Assembly (NCBI GenBank): GCA_032622095.1
Contig: CP136061.1
Coordinates: 49,793,797 to 49,857,796 of the forward strand
Direction: 5' to 3'
Origin: Siphonodentalium dalli
Taxonomy: Eukaryota > Mollusca > Scaphopoda > Gadilida > Siphonodentaliidae
Length of the DNA stretch: 64,000 nucleotides
Program-made: the position numbers and the translations under genes
The notes under the pieces: model-generated
What the model was told of the DNA's origin: nothing
The model's database searches: none
The model's input: the letters and a program-made list of their open reading frames with translations, nothing else
Part shown: piece after piece, positions 12,373 through 27,183 of the stretch
Layout: every line of letters starts with the position of its first letter
How positions within the stretch are numbered: position 1 is the first letter of the stretch

Positions 12373-15300
12373 ATAATATACACAACAGATGACATATATT
12401 CTTTTCGCCTTGTATTGTGAAAATTATGACAGGTCTCATGCCTAATTTAAAACAGTGTTATAACTATGGATGCATTAATATTCCAACATCATGGCAAGAA
12501 AGAAATTGGAGTACATTATGATTTGACAACAAAAATGTTTGAATGTAGCCAGTTCACTCCTTGCACACTGGTCTGTGCATTGTGGTGGCCCTGTGTATAG
12601 CCGCTCACCGGTGGGAAAACAGTTTTCACCATCGCTCCCGGTTATCGTGTTTTTTTCACATAACAAGATTGTTCTCGAGAAATCTGTCTTTTTCTATGTT
12701 AACACCGATGATAGGCGCAACGAATGAAGCAATAATCGATGCAATAAATGTTATAGATTTCTTTGACAAACATGTATTCTTTGAAAATTTTGACGAGAAA
12801 TGAGTTCCTCATATGCTGCCAGTGCATGCAATTTTGATATTTTGGGCCAAGTCCGACATCCTAGCTCTCTGACTGCTGTGAAACGTACGCGATATGTTTG
12901 GATCAAGACTTCAAGTGTTCGAATATTGAATTTCCGTCGATGTACTCGTCTGTATTTTTGCAACGTTTATAGCACTCTTCGAACTTGTTATGTTATTCTC
13001 GTAGCGAACAATGATCTGCACTCAGCATTACCAGAGCTTGCAGTCTGGAAACAGAAAACCCACTGATATCGAGTACGCTCGAACTGTCGACATTCCGAAG
13101 CTAAATTATGCTATTGATGGGCTATTTTCGGCCTATTATGTTCATCGGGGTGGTGCATTAAAATTGCATGTATTACTCTCCTTCCATTTTTGAGAATACC
13201 AGTTGTGTGTTATGTTATATTATGTTATAATGTGAAATAAAATCGCTTTGAATTTGAACTTAGATATCCAAATTATCCCCATACATATTTGTTATTATGG
13301 ACATTGCAATTGGTAACGAGATTACATACAAAGCATGATATCCAAACATGTTCCATTTGTATTGAAACTGCAATTAATTCTGTACGTTCCATTGGATTCT
13401 ACCAGTTTTAGCATGCCAATTATCTTAAATATAAGTAAATGCATATCCTGATTCCAAGTATACAACGATAACAAAGTTGTTACTCAACGATACTACATGA
13501 ACTGGCTTGTCCATCTTATTTAATTAGCATTTGTGTGGTTCAGGCAATGTGGAATTTGGATTCGAACTAGCAAACGTGCATGGATGGATGGCAACATCAT
13601 CTCAAATAGTTCATATATATGCTTTGACGGAGACTAACAGTAATCACCTGATCATATCTTGTAATTAAATTGTGTTACTAAAATCCTTCAATTTATCGGT
13701 AGGCTCGAGGAATGAGCCTGCATGTGTCTCTCCGTTCTTTTTAAAAGTTCCACTGACATTTGATAGAATTCAAACTGTCACCCAGTCAGGTAGTCCATTT
13801 CAATATCTTTCGAAGCACAATATTTGAATCATAACTGATTGGCTCCGTTCACCAAATACGCAATCAATTCAAGACGCAAAATCATTGCCTATGATATTAT
13901 TTACAATGTGGAGCCTCAATTGGTGGATACTCATTTGATTGTATGACGTGTACACTTGCTACGACAAGGTGCGGAAATAGGAAGTAATTCACATCCGTGT
14001 TGCAATGAACGAACTGTTTATAGTTGAGAGTTTTATATTCGTATGTGGACTATATTTTTATTTACGATGGTGGAAAGTTACAATTCTTCTTTATTTGTAG
14101 ACAGAGTTTTTAACATATTATGTTTTACAATAAATGTTATTGCATGCACTTAATGTCCAATATTCCTTTCCCGTTCAATGTAGACCTAGGTTAGTCAATG
14201 GTACCAATTCCCAATGCTATCAATGCCCCGTGTGTAATTCCATCATTTGTGTACGAAACAGGTCATATTTCATCGCCGAATTCATTGCAAATAAACAGGT
14301 GGATTATAACGGTTGAAAATTAATAATTGTGCCATTATAGGAGGTGTTACCATTCTCGCTAGTAATACAGTGTATTAACGAAACAAAGCCGGACGCGTTG
14401 GGTCGTATATAGACTATATCTGATTTTGTGACGTCACCAATTATTATCTAATACGACACTGCTTTTTTTAATTTTCGGGAGCTCTTATGTCGCAAAGTAG
14501 ATCGGTGGGCCTAAAGCATTAATGTCGTAATCGGCTGTCAAGAGGCCAACACAAATCAGTCGATGTGCAACATTCTCTTATATAAACGTCATACAATCAT
14601 TTATGTGTTTTGTTATAAAAAAAAGGGCAAGTAGCTAGTCTATAATGAATTTCTAACAGGTCTACTCACTCTATTGGATCAAATTATCGGACCTAAATAG
14701 CTCTCCGTCAGAGGCGGACAGTTTTGCAAGGTGCCTCATCGTGACAGCCACAACATGATCTACGTGTATCTCAAAGCTTTATTTTACAACTGATGCACGG
14801 CAATTGATCAATACTGCATGGTGCTGTAGAGACTATATACCATGCGAAAGGAAATAACATAATATTTACGAATTCACGAATTCGGTCAATGGGGAAACTT
14901 ACATGGTGACGTTGTTTGTCGACTGTCGTTGAAATCGACATGATGACATGCTATGATTGAAATGAACATTATGAAATGGACACGATTCTCCATCTGGCCT
15001 GAGTATCTCAAGCGGGGAGCTCCCCCAGCACGGCTGAGCACGCCAAGTAATATAATGGTTAGGTCCAGTTCCACTCGCGGCAACAGACATGTATATAACT
15101 ATTTATAATTACCGACACGAAATATAAACCTTATGCGCGTGAATCTTATTTGTTGGGAATCTATAGTGATATTGATCAGAATTGCTTTAGACGATATAGA
15201 TACCCTCATGTGAATGGTTTAGCGTTGGTTCGTTAATTACGCTAGCGGATGATCATATTATCTGGTATACGCAGGACAAAGAATAGGAACAAAATAGGAA

Positions 15301-18300
15301 AATATGCGTGGCAATGTATATTGATCTTCGTCAACAATCCACCCTGCTTGGCACAATGGCCTACCAGCATGTCTACGTGGGAAATATGATGACATTCTGC
15401 TCTTTTGCTAATTGATTGTGATTGGCCGTATTGTTTGATCATAGTTTGGATGTTCAATTTGAGCAAAATCGCAGATAATCGTAAATTGAAAACCCGCTAC
15501 ACGCATATCATATCACACTTTTTGTTGCTATCGTAAATTATGGAATGGAACTCGAAAATAGTAAAACCACAACCGCAATTATAGGCCGCCGACTTCAGAA
15601 ATTAAATCAACTGATGATTGCGTGTATTTTAAATCCATAACTAACTCACAATGTTTTATCACGGTGTCACCCCAGGTCACCCCAGGTCACCCCAGGGTTG
15701 TATATTCGGAGAAGTGATTTCGTACACCTTCAGCCAGGAATGGGCGTATTTCTTAGAAGCATTATTTCAATATCAAAGATCTAAACTTGGTATCGCTTTA
15801 TATATACATATGAATAATGACGTTGAGATTGGTTGCCCGCAAGAAAATATAGTTGTCTATTAGCCATCTAAATTAACCCTCTTAGTTTCCGTATTGTTTT
15901 GTATAAACTTAGGAGTCGCACTATTTTTCGCTCAGTTTTAAATTCGTGCACGGACGAAAGCGCGAAAAATAGTACTGCGCGAATGTAAATGCGAGTAAGG
16001 TATACATCATGGATCCCCGCAGAAATAGTGTGATTAGATTGGGGATAATAGAGATATCTGCACTATTTAGTGATACATGATCACTGAAGCATAAATACTC
16101 TTTACTATATATACGGATGACAGAATGGTCACCGCACACATAGTTTGGTGGTGTCACATCAGATGGGACATGTATCTTCAATTATTTCATATCGGGTTTT
16201 CAACAGAAATATTTCGCAATAAAGAACATTTTGAATAAATATCACTCTTGAGATACTTTCGAAATATAGAACTTTCGGAATAAAAATCCCAACTCCAAAA
16301 GAACAAGTTATACTCTTGTTGTGGTTACCTGCATTTGGTAGAGTTTTTCCACTTATCCTGAATGATTTCAAAGTTCTGTAATCTGAAATAAGATAACAGG
16401 CAGGTTACACGTTCCCGTACAAACGGCTAAACTTAATTAATTTGACAAAAATCCATGTGATATCTGTCTATTTGATAATTATACCGCCCAATCACACTAT
16501 GAAGCTGGCACAGAAAAATAATACCATGTCCACGTGAACAAGTATAATATATTCGGTAACATTCAAAATTGTTGGTATTTGGTACATTTTTGCAATTTTG
16601 TAGTCGCTCATATTTGTATTTGCGGGGACAAGGGGCTCTATAATGGGAAATCCTATCCTAGAATGCTATTGAAAATAATAGAAATGATGTCTGGTGTGTG
16701 GATACCATGTAGATATATCAACGTAAGTTTCAATTAAAGGCCAAAATTAAAGAAAATAGTGCTGAACACCAAAATTAGGTTCTGGTCCCTACAATAGGAT
16801 TTTGGCCCATTTTATAAAAAACGGACGTGGCTAATGATTTCCTCATAAATAACTTCCGAATTACAATCAAACAGAAACCTGTCCCATATTCCATAAAGAG
16901 TCTAACAGCGAGACAACGAATAATAACTCTATGGCAACTTTCAGAATTTTGGGGGAGAGTTAGTTTTTTTTAGATTCTGGGTATAAATATTGGATGATCT
17001 GTATTATATTGGTGTGTGCCGACAGAACCAGAGAAGTCTTTAAGACTAACAAAAATGCTGAAGCGATGTTTATTGACTGTAATGCAAAGCTTTGAAGACA
17101 TGGGGTCTGTTTGAAAATACGGAGTGAAAAATACAATTTTAAAATATATGTTTCATCTGATATACAACTGGGACCCTTTCTGCTTGAAAAATCAGGCTTA
17201 TATAACCACATATATTCGTTACTAACATAATGAAATACTAAATGTGAGCACTATACAAAAACGCTTATACTCTATGAATCTTCCCTACTGTGTGCCTTAT
17301 ATTTTGCGCAATCCCATGGATACAAAAAATGTCGCATAACTCATAATTCTCACCTCTGATGTTTGGGGACTTTTAGTATATAATGTTATGTAGCTTCAGT
17401 AGACAAAAGAACTCCTGAGTTGTATTTATTTCCTAACTGTTTCTGGACTAATTATTGTATATGCATTTACAGGGATCCTTAATGCATGTGTGTTACCCCC
17501 TTATCTATACTAAATACTCTTTGACGAGTGGTTCACTTAGGAAATGGTCAGATAGGTCGTTGGATGAACTTATTATCTGAGCATTTCCACCAATAAATAT
17601 GAATACTTCTGCTCTTGTATTAATGTTTTTTTTACCATTTATGTCTGTCGTCTGCTCATATGTATATGAACACCGTCGAAATTAATAATAGACTATTCCG
17701 ATATACATTGTTATAACTGGGTGGGATAATCCATTTATTATATAAATGGTTAAGCCGTGTTACGAATGGTGTTAACTATACATAGTTGTCATTTTTTAAT
17801 ATTTTATTTGAGGACAATTGACTTAACAAAAGGTTTTTATTGATATTGGTGTGACATCGTATGGGGAATATTTATGATTGAATTGAATGCAAAACCACGT
17901 TACATTGAACATACTAAATGTGTTCCGGATGTGTGTTATCGCTAACAGCTTGGGGCCCCTATGGGTACTTAAGAACAAAGAACCGTCTGAAATGAGAACC
18001 CTCTTGATAATTTTGGAATTAAGTACCTACGGAATAAAGACATGCTCGTATGATGTAGGTAGGTGAATTATATAGTAGTTTATAAACGTATAAAGTATAA
18101 AAGTAGTTTAAAAATAGTCATATTAACCCCAATCTCACCGTTCTGTAAAGGTTCCGTTGTGTTCTTATTTATCCCCGAATACCAAGTTGAACGCGTGCAA
18201 ACGATACTGGACAAGCAACAGTGAATCAATGGCGTGGACATAGCGTGCCAGTAATTGTGTGTTGATACTTACAGTTTGTAGTGTACGCTCAATGGTGATT

Positions 18301-19079
18301 TATCGAACATAAATCGCTGTTAAATAAATTTCGATATCCCACAGAAGGCAAATGGCCAAATCACAGATGGCCAAATTTTTGGCCAAAAGTTTTTTCGGTC
18401 CAGTGCGAACAGCGGATTTAACCGTCGTTGAGACCTTGCTTTCGCATGCTCTCTCGCGAGATACATTAGAAAGAATTCTTACATCTCTTATCAAAACTTC
18501 CCCTTGTACCATGAAATCATTCTTACTCGCACAATTCGAGAGCTTGTTCCCTCTTGTAGGACTGGCTATTCAATTTTCCACAAATTGTAAATTTCATTCG
18601 ATATTGTCCAATTTGGCGGTCATATTGGGACAGTACCGATATGGTTTACGACTAAGCATTGGTTGTGTGTATTTTATTTATTACTGATTTGGTATTAGTT
18701 GGCACACCTACATAATTCAGACATTCAGAATTTTTCGATACCACCTGCCACCATGAACGCCATCATTACAGAAAATGCTCAAAGCGGATTTTAGCGGATT
18801 TTTGGATATGTTATAGAGGACACATTCCTCTTCAAAATGGAATAGAAATTTATTCTAGGTTGACCCTAAAATTTGAGTTCATCGACCAGACTATACATCG
18901 CCCATTGGTTCAATGGCTGCTATTAAACAAAATAAAACCTCGTCGCATCGTACCCTATTGTTTACTAATCGATGATCAGTTGTTGTCACCAACCGATTGA
19001 TCCGAGGTAGGCCGTCTCAGGAATCAACATTCTCGCTTTGATCGGCACCCGCACAGTTGGATCCAACATCGGTTCAAAT

Positions 19080-19361
19080 ATGTTAGCTCTTCCGCTGTTA
19101 GTTTTCTGCGTGTCGTCTGTTTGTTTCGCCGAGGAGTTTTGTGAGCCACCATCCTTTGAAATACAAGCTAGCGGGAATATGATCTCGTTCCATAGTATGG
19201 GAGCAAGCAATCTTTTGCGATGTCAAAAATTGTGCGCTTACACCTCCAGTTGTCACAATGTCACATACGACGTGTCTGCGAAATCGTGCTTTCTTTTGGA
19301 ACCTGGGACTGGTCCCACCATCAACGGTCCATCGTTCATCCACGCTGAGAAGCGAGCACTG
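19080..19361 (+). CDS. Exon 1: signal peptide and PAN/apple domain
   Basis: The ATG at 19080 opens a hydrophobic leader (MLALPLLVFCVSSVCFA) with a likely signal-peptidase site before EEFC. An upstream in-frame TTG at 19038 is not needed. The rest (94 residues in all) has the PAN/apple pattern: first Cys at residue 21, then CQKLCAYTSSCHNVTYD with closely spaced Cys, then KSCFLLEP. In this fold these Cys form the disulfides that pin a helix to a beta sheet, and it binds proteins or carbohydrates. The exon ends GCACTG before the strong donor GTGAGT at 19362 (phase 0), which matches the phase-0 EGF exon. Antisense frames over this stretch are shadows. Confidence 0.85.
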
Positions 19362-22300
19362 GTGAGTGATAAATCATCCGTTGTTGTGCGCTGCGTCAAC
19401 CGCTGTCACATTTCATCACATCAGCAATTTAAACTTCATGGCTCACTTCATGGCTTCCGTAATTTAGAAGTATATGGACAATATATGTCAATACATACGT
19501 GAAACACTGGTGTAGATCTACTAAACTATGAAAAACATTAACAAAGTCATAGAAACTTTCCAGCTGTTTTCATTATTTGGCTCATACGTGAGACGCTCTT
19601 AAACGGACATGCCTTATTCGAGCTTCCAAATTATGCCAACGGCATAAGGTACATGTAGGTTGACAAATACACGAAATATTGATATACCGGTTTCATGTGG
19701 TCTGAAAAATACTTTCCATGGCCGCAACCAAGTACCAGCTTTTTTCAAATTTATTTTTGCAAAAATTGAAATAGATGCTCTTTATTTCTACCATATCAAG
19801 AATAGACTAACACGGAACGATATTTTTTGTTCCATGTCTTGCAGATGGGTGCATTTTGTTTGGGACCCTAACATCATGTTTACAATAATATTTGTTATGA
19901 CTTAAATGCGTCTATCTTGGGCATATAAGGCTCGTAGAAAGGTATAGTTCATATATGTATCGACCTATTTCAATTCCGGGAAAAATTCAAAAGCGAATAT
20001 TAGGTGATTTTGGAACACAAACCGCCATGTAGCTTGAAATCTAGTCATACCACTTCAATAGATTACTAATTAACGATCGTCTTTGTTTCATGTTGAAGAA
20101 CAATCTGGACCAGAGTATTCCTAATTCTACGTAAGACGTGAACAAATCTTTCCGCGGTATTTGAGGGGAAGGTCAAGTGATCTATTTTGAATGAGGATTT
20201 CCATAAAAATTTCCGCAGCAAAAGTAATATATGAAGCAGTTGTCTGGGCACTAAAGCAGCCATATCATTAAACAGTCGCAACATTCAACTGGCGGTTGCG
20301 CTTGGTAAATTGCCAATTTTTGCTATGAATGTATTTTTGAGAACTTTTTTTCTGGAATTACAACATTTTACCTAATTTTAAAAAAAAATCAATGTAACAT
20401 TCAAAGATAAATACACCAACTTCTAATGGAATATATTCCAAGCCGACCCGCCAGATAAATATGTTATGTTTTCAATATCGCACAAAGTCACGCCCAGAAA
20501 TATTTGCAACTCTGTACATTTGCTGCGGAGCTTGAATGGAATTGCACATTCGAAATGGGTTGCTTGACTCCTTACGAAATGAAGGTAGTTTGACAGTGTT
20601 TTTCATTGAAGGGTATTCCGCTGTGGCCGTTGGGAACATTGTGAGAAGGGCGGACGGTTCACACTAAATGTGCTCAAACGGTCACAGGACCATACTGCTC
20701 TATAAAACACACTTAACCCTTTACCCAACAGAACGGCCCTGTGCCAATGCATTCTCTTATATATGCGAGTCGACCATAGGTCGCCTCGCATATATAAGAG
20801 AATGCATTGGTTTAACACATATTAAAAATGATAAAATTGTCAAAGAATGTAGAAAAATATTATAAAAATTGTTAAAAAATGTAAGAAAAAATTATAAAAT
20901 TGTTAAAGAATGCTGAAGAATGTAAGAAAAAATGGTAAAAAGTGTTAAAAAAAGATTTGTTTAGGCCAATGCATTCTCTTATATATGCGAGGCGACCTAT
21001 GGTCGACTCGCATATATAAGAGAATGCATTGGCACAGGGCATAACTGTAACCATCACAATGTGGTCAATGAACCGGTTCCAATGATATCCATATTTGTAT
21101 GGTGTTAGTGAGACAGACCGAAGATATTTTAGGCTATTGAAGCTTTATTTGGGCGTTTTTGGCCGTTTTGTTGGGTAAAGGGTTAAACTGCATTCCTTTT
21201 TTATAATTATATATTTTTTCTTTATTAGTTAATATAAACTCAGCTGAATGTTTTTCTTCTGAAATCTGTCTGCAGTTTTAATATGTTCTGCAGAATGTAA
21301 AATTGACTTGTAAGAATATCGGACGTTGGCGTTGATCGGAAATACTTAAATGTGATGTTTAAATCGGTATATTGGTAGCCATAGCATTAGTATTTCAACT
21401 TCAGTGCAACACAGCGATCAGTTTATACTTTGAATCGAACACTTTCACAAAATACTCAAATTGTGGAAATAATAAAATGTGTCAGTTTTTATTGATTTTC
21501 TCGGACAATGGATAAGATATAGACCAAAAGTATACGTGTTTGTACGACCTCAAGATCTGAGAACACAACCACATATAATATAATACATTGATCTTCTATT
21601 GTTATCTGCGGAAACAAAGCATATAAGACTATCTTTACCCCAAATTTTGTGAATAATTATCAAATTATGCCTTTTCTTTACTTTACAAGTAATTGCATTT
21701 ATATGAGTAAACCATAGAAAATATTATGTACTAGCAGGGTTACCCGGAGGTGCCCATGTTAAAGTGATGTGAAACGCTCTGTTTTGTTTACCAGTGTGGT
21801 AGACTTCAAATTGTGGGTAACAATCGAAGGACGAAGACCGGCGAGTAGTTTCTAGATTGTTCAATCATCATAGCTTCGTGTAATATTATTAGCGACATGG
21901 CCCCCAATGGCATCTGGTAATGGTCCTCGGAGTGTTCATCAAGCGATTCTATATATAGTGCGGTATCGTATAGGTGCTTAGACGAAAATGGGGACTAGAT
22001 TTGGCTAGAGAATGTCCAGACTTGTATATTAAAGTGCTGGTTTAGTTATGGAAAGTAGTGACGTTTGTTATAGAGTCTAGATGTCAGAAAGCCGTTACTG
22101 AGTATAAATTTAGTAATAACGAGACCAGTGCAACTCTAGTATTTTGAACTATGGGTATTACAGTTGCACCGGGGAAAACTCCGAGATAAATATATTTGAA
22201 TGGAAACCAATACCGACACCGACCCCATCCGATATTTGAATACACCATTCGACCAGGTCTTGAATATTGCCGAATTTCCCAATGGCTAATCACAAAATAT

Positions 22301-25300
22301 CGGATGAATGTGATACTGACGATGCTGAGGGATCAAATGAAATACGCGGTGCCAATATAACAATAATATGATTTTTTAGGGCGCTATGGTTTATTAACGG
22401 CCTGGAAGGAATGATTAACAGCCCAAGGGCATATTAGCGGCCCGAGACGAAGTCGAGGGCCGCTAATAGGCCCGAGGGCAGTCACTAATTCCAGAGGGCC
22501 GTTAATAAACCATAATTCCCGATACGATCATGGTATTACTATTATTACCACATATTTGGACATTTGACCCAGTGGTATAATGAAGTAGATTAAGAGAGAG
22601 ATATTTCCAAGAACATATAAATAAATACAAACCAGCACTGAAAACGAGTGACAAACGATGAGAGTTTGACAGCTAAAGTTATTTATGCATGCTTACGCTT
22701 GAGACAATAATTCAACCACATAGCGTGATTTCCAATCATAAATATTAAACCACTACTATATACCCATTCACTAAAACAAGACCTATAGACAACGACTATG
22801 ATGGAGGAGTTGGTTGTTATGTGAACAATATTTGGATCCATAACCAAGCCTTGAAATAGTGTGTCTGTCATTTGCAGAATGAGGTTCCCAGAGGGTGAAT
22901 TTAGTTATGCTACCCCGCATAGCGGGCTAGCATCACCAAATTCACCCTCTGGGGACCTCATTCTGCTTACACCTCAGCAGAATGAGGTTCACAGAGGGTG
23001 AATTTAGTTATTCTACCCCGCATAGCGGGCTAGCACCACTAAATTCACCCTCTGGGAACCTCATTCTGCAAATGAAAGACACACTATTTCAAGGCTTGTC
23101 CATAACACAAGGGACCATTTAACCCTTTTCATACTGCATGTATTTGAGGCGCCATTATTGTGTTATCTTATGATGTGTATAACAGTTTGAGAATACAATA
23201 TCAGAATCAGTATCAGTATAGAGGTTCAGTCCCAAAATAGGAAACCGTTTACTGTTGGTGTAGTATACCATCAAACAAGAGACCAAAGGCCGATCTATAG
23301 ACTTGTCCATAAAACACTTAAACACAATAACTAAATATATAAATAAGGAAGGGATATTCCAGTCCCACATCCGGTTGTAACTAGCAATCTGATTGGCTAC
23401 AACACACGTTTAACTCAACATGCCCCCCTCACTATTGACAGCGGGGTATAAGAGAACGTGCGCGAAACAAATAATGATGAATTTTGGGCATCAAAAGTTG
23501 TACACATGTGTTATATTTGAGGCTTTTTTAATATACAAAGCGAGATTTACCAATGGTCGTCTAATTCGGCTAGTTTCAATATGTTCGGTTTTCTGTAGTA
23601 TTATAGTGTTTCACATATTTAAATCTCAGTTGATTCAGGCACGGGTAGACTAGACTAAACTGAAATTCATCCCCCAAAGCATCTTTACATAAAGTACACA
23701 CTCGTTCGTTGTATATGAGGTATCTGTCCATTAGCCACTTTCGACTGACAGAAAGTGGTTTCTGGTACTAAATCTTATAATAGGTACCGCAACTTTATTA
23801 TTGTTTACCGACATATATTTCGCCATGTCTGGATAGAGTTGTCAATTTTTGCTTCATAGCCGAGGTGAATACATTTACTCCCGGGACAGTTTGTTCTATC
23901 CACACATATGTGACCCGCCATATCAAATCCAGTCGTAAGTCGGGATTTTTTTTACCCTGTGCCAATGCATTCTCTTATATATGCGAGTCGACCATAGGTC
24001 GCCTCGCATATATAAGAGAATGCATTGGCCTAACAAATTTTTACAATTTTAATAATTTTTTCTTGTATTCTTTAACAATTTTATAATTTCACACATACAG
24101 AGCCCCAGACTAACATGAACAGACGACACTATTCTATATGCTTCTATATGTCTGTGGGGCTCCCTGCAGGGTAATGGATGTTTTTTATTTTATGTCCTAA
24201 AAATTGTAAGAAACATTTATTTAAAAAAAATGATAAAAAATGTTAGGCCAAAGCATTCTCTTATATATGCGAGGCGACCTATGGTCGACTCGCATATATA
24301 AGAGAATGCATTGGCACAGGGTAAAAAAAATCCCGACTTCCGACTGCATTTAAATTATTTTGTACAGAATTGAGCCATGTCTTTCTGATTATTGTTCATA
24401 GCAGCGTTTAGAAGTATGTTATAAAGGATAAGTGGCAGTCTCGAGCTTTCTATGGTGATAATTCTACACCAGGGCCCACTCCCATGAATCAAGGACTTAA
24501 GATGATCTTAAGATGAACTTAATCTAAGACGCAAGGTGAATCTTATGTTTCTTTTCCGTTTCCTGCATGAACGCGTTTCTTAAACAGTCAAGTAGAAAGT
24601 TAAGTTCCCGCGCTTTTAGATAGGCCCGCGTCCATTTATAACAGCTATGCTCAGAAAATCCGTGTATGATATATGGCTAGATACGTTATCTCGTGATAGG
24701 TAGTAGGGCATGTGTACGCATAATTGGGAGATTGTAATGAAAGGGCGATAATCAGTATAGTGGCTGGTATATATAAACTGCATGGGTACGTTGTTTTAAC
24801 TGCATGTGCTTTCGCTTCAGTATCCTTCCACATGCACATATCTGCATGCTTCTAATGCCTATCACATAGAAATGTCATTGAACTACATTTCTACGGGCAG
24901 TATATGTCAAAGAAAAACGCATTGTATAGTAGCTGTGGAAGTCATAGACACTTTGAACATGGTGTGTGGGTCCCAAACAAACAAACCATGCATGTGTACG
25001 GCATGGAACAGAAAAGAGCGTTGCGTCTAAAAGTCTATTTCTGATATGGTATAAATAAAGAGATATTGTTTTCATTTCTATGCAAAAACAGCTGGGAAAC
25101 GACTGTGACCATGTTATGTATTTTGCCCAACTATGTCATATGTTGTTTTCATGGAACTGGCCCCAGTAACTTAAATGTAAATGACACGCCAAACTCTACA
25201 AACTTCAAAATTCTGTCTTTTCCAGACGACACAATTGCACTTGCGTCCATTGAGAAGCTCTCCTGTGGTGCAAATACCGAATTAAACAACATATTCCAAT

Positions 25301-27152
25301 TAACAATAACACCCATCGATTCGAAACAGACATTGAGTTATTAGCGTCGATTCGGCTTTGATCGAATTATACCGGCATTTGGACATGGTCCAATTTTGTG
25401 TGTAAATGACTCTTCTGTACGATAAATGTATAAATAGCATTTTTTCACATTTTGGTGGCCATCTTAACCGCCATATTGGAGATTGGTGTAGGATTTATGG
25501 CTAATTTGTAAGAGTTGTATATTAGCATAACTAATCGAGCGGAATATAGGATCGCATGTGCTGCTATCTTTACTATAACATCGATCAAAGAGACCTGGTG
25601 CATATCAAACGAAATGGCCACCATGATGGACGCCATCTTGTCTGGAGTCTCTGCGACCAGAATTTTCTTGTTATTAACCGAACAAAATTAGAGGAGACAT
25701 TAAGAAAGAAAATTAGAGAGTTGAATCCCGGGGGGGGGGGGGGTTGCAGATGTCGACCAATATCTCCTGGACTACTTCGCGTGAACAGTTTCATGGGCTC
25801 GTGTCAATAGAAAATATCTCTCGTCTGTATTTATTTAAAAATTGCCTTTAGATAAGTCTCTTAATGACAATTAATTGTCTACCTTGTAAAATGCAGCTGA
25901 ACTAGCTGGAAGAATACAACAAATATATATATATATATATATATCTATTATATATTTTGGAAGATCTGTCTGTGTATAGGAAGTGGCATAGGCATATTAA
26001 TTTTCAGATCCGAGGTCAACTTTTCACGTGCCGAGGTCAAATCTGTTTTTACGCCGTTTTGCGCTAATATATTTCAGTTCGGTGCTCACAAATCGATTCG
26101 ATATAGCGCGAATAATAAATTGCCAGTCATATAATTTGCACGGTTAGAATCAGTGGCGCTTCATCTTTCCAATGATGTATCACACGCCTGTGTACGTTTA
26201 AAGTTTCTACCTTAATTATCGGGAAGAACGCAGGACCATGCTTCGCTCATCGAAAAACATTGCGTAAATATATTACGCCGTCAACAGATCGTGACGTGAT
26301 CGCGTTTAACTCAACCGGGAGGTATGTAATTTGGTGAGCTTCACGCGGATTGGTTAACGACTTGCACCAAGGAGCTCTTAGTTATTTATGACGCTCATAA
26401 ATGACAGACTGACACAATAGAGCTTTACGCGGATTGGTTGACAGTTGGCACGCCAGAGCCCCAGAGCGCCCAGGGTGGGAATTGACGCAATGGAGTCTAT
26501 CACTGTAAACTACGCCCATACGTGAACGCTCAGATGCCATATATATACTAGAAGGTGACCCGACTTCGTCCGGGCTATTCAAAAACCAAATTTCAAGTCG
26601 ATAGCTCCGCCCGTTTCCGAGATCTGGTCTGCGCATGCGCGGATACCTCGGCCGGTGATGAGTTAACGCGACATCGGCCGGTTGAGTTAAACGCGATCAC
26701 GTCACGATCTGTTGCCGGCGTAATATATTTACGCAATGTTTTTCGATGAGCGAAGCATGGTCCTGCGTTCTTCCCGATAATTAAGTTAGAAACTTTAAAC
26801 GTACACATGCGTGTGATACATCATTGGACAGATGAAGCGCCACAGATTCTAACCGTGCAAATTATATGACTGGCAATTTATTATTCGCGCTATATCGAAT
26901 CGATTTGTGAGCACCGAACTGAAATATATTAGCGCAAAACGGCGCAAAAACAGATTTGACCTCGGCACGTGAAAAGTTGACCTCGGATCTGAAAATTAAT
27001 ATGCCTATGCCACTTCCCGACCAATAGTATCCTCACATACGAAGTTTCATCGAAATCGTGTCGGCCGTTTTCGAGTTCATCGCGAACACACACACAGACC
27101 ACAGATACACAGACCACAGATACACAGACAGATCTTCCAAAATATATAATAG

Positions 27153-27183
<31 letters not shown>

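Larger units (their letters stand above)
10852..19079. other. Upstream non-coding region of the lectin-like gene
   Basis: About 8.2 kb with no supported coding region. It holds a tRNA-like SINE head (11734), a repeat tail (12270), a triplicated GTCACCCCAG (15664-15695) and AT-rich unique sequence. A 111-aa frame at 18352-18687 has no motif I recognise. No convincing TATA box was found before the ATG at 19080, so the promoter and any 5' UTR intron are unplaced. Confidence 0.45.

Noticed and set aside
15651-15863. 70-aa frame over the GTCACCCCAG triplicate
   Set aside because: The repeat is only three units long and the frame has no domain.
18352-18687. 111-aa frame upstream of the lectin gene
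   Set aside because: No motif, and no link by splice phase to exon 1 at 19080.
20603-21057. Short frames such as the repeated CANAFSYICESTIGRLAYIREC peptide at 20.7, 20.9, 23.9 and 58.7 kb
   Set aside because: The peptide recurs because the 67-bp MITE hairpin recurs, on both strands; it is not a conserved gene.
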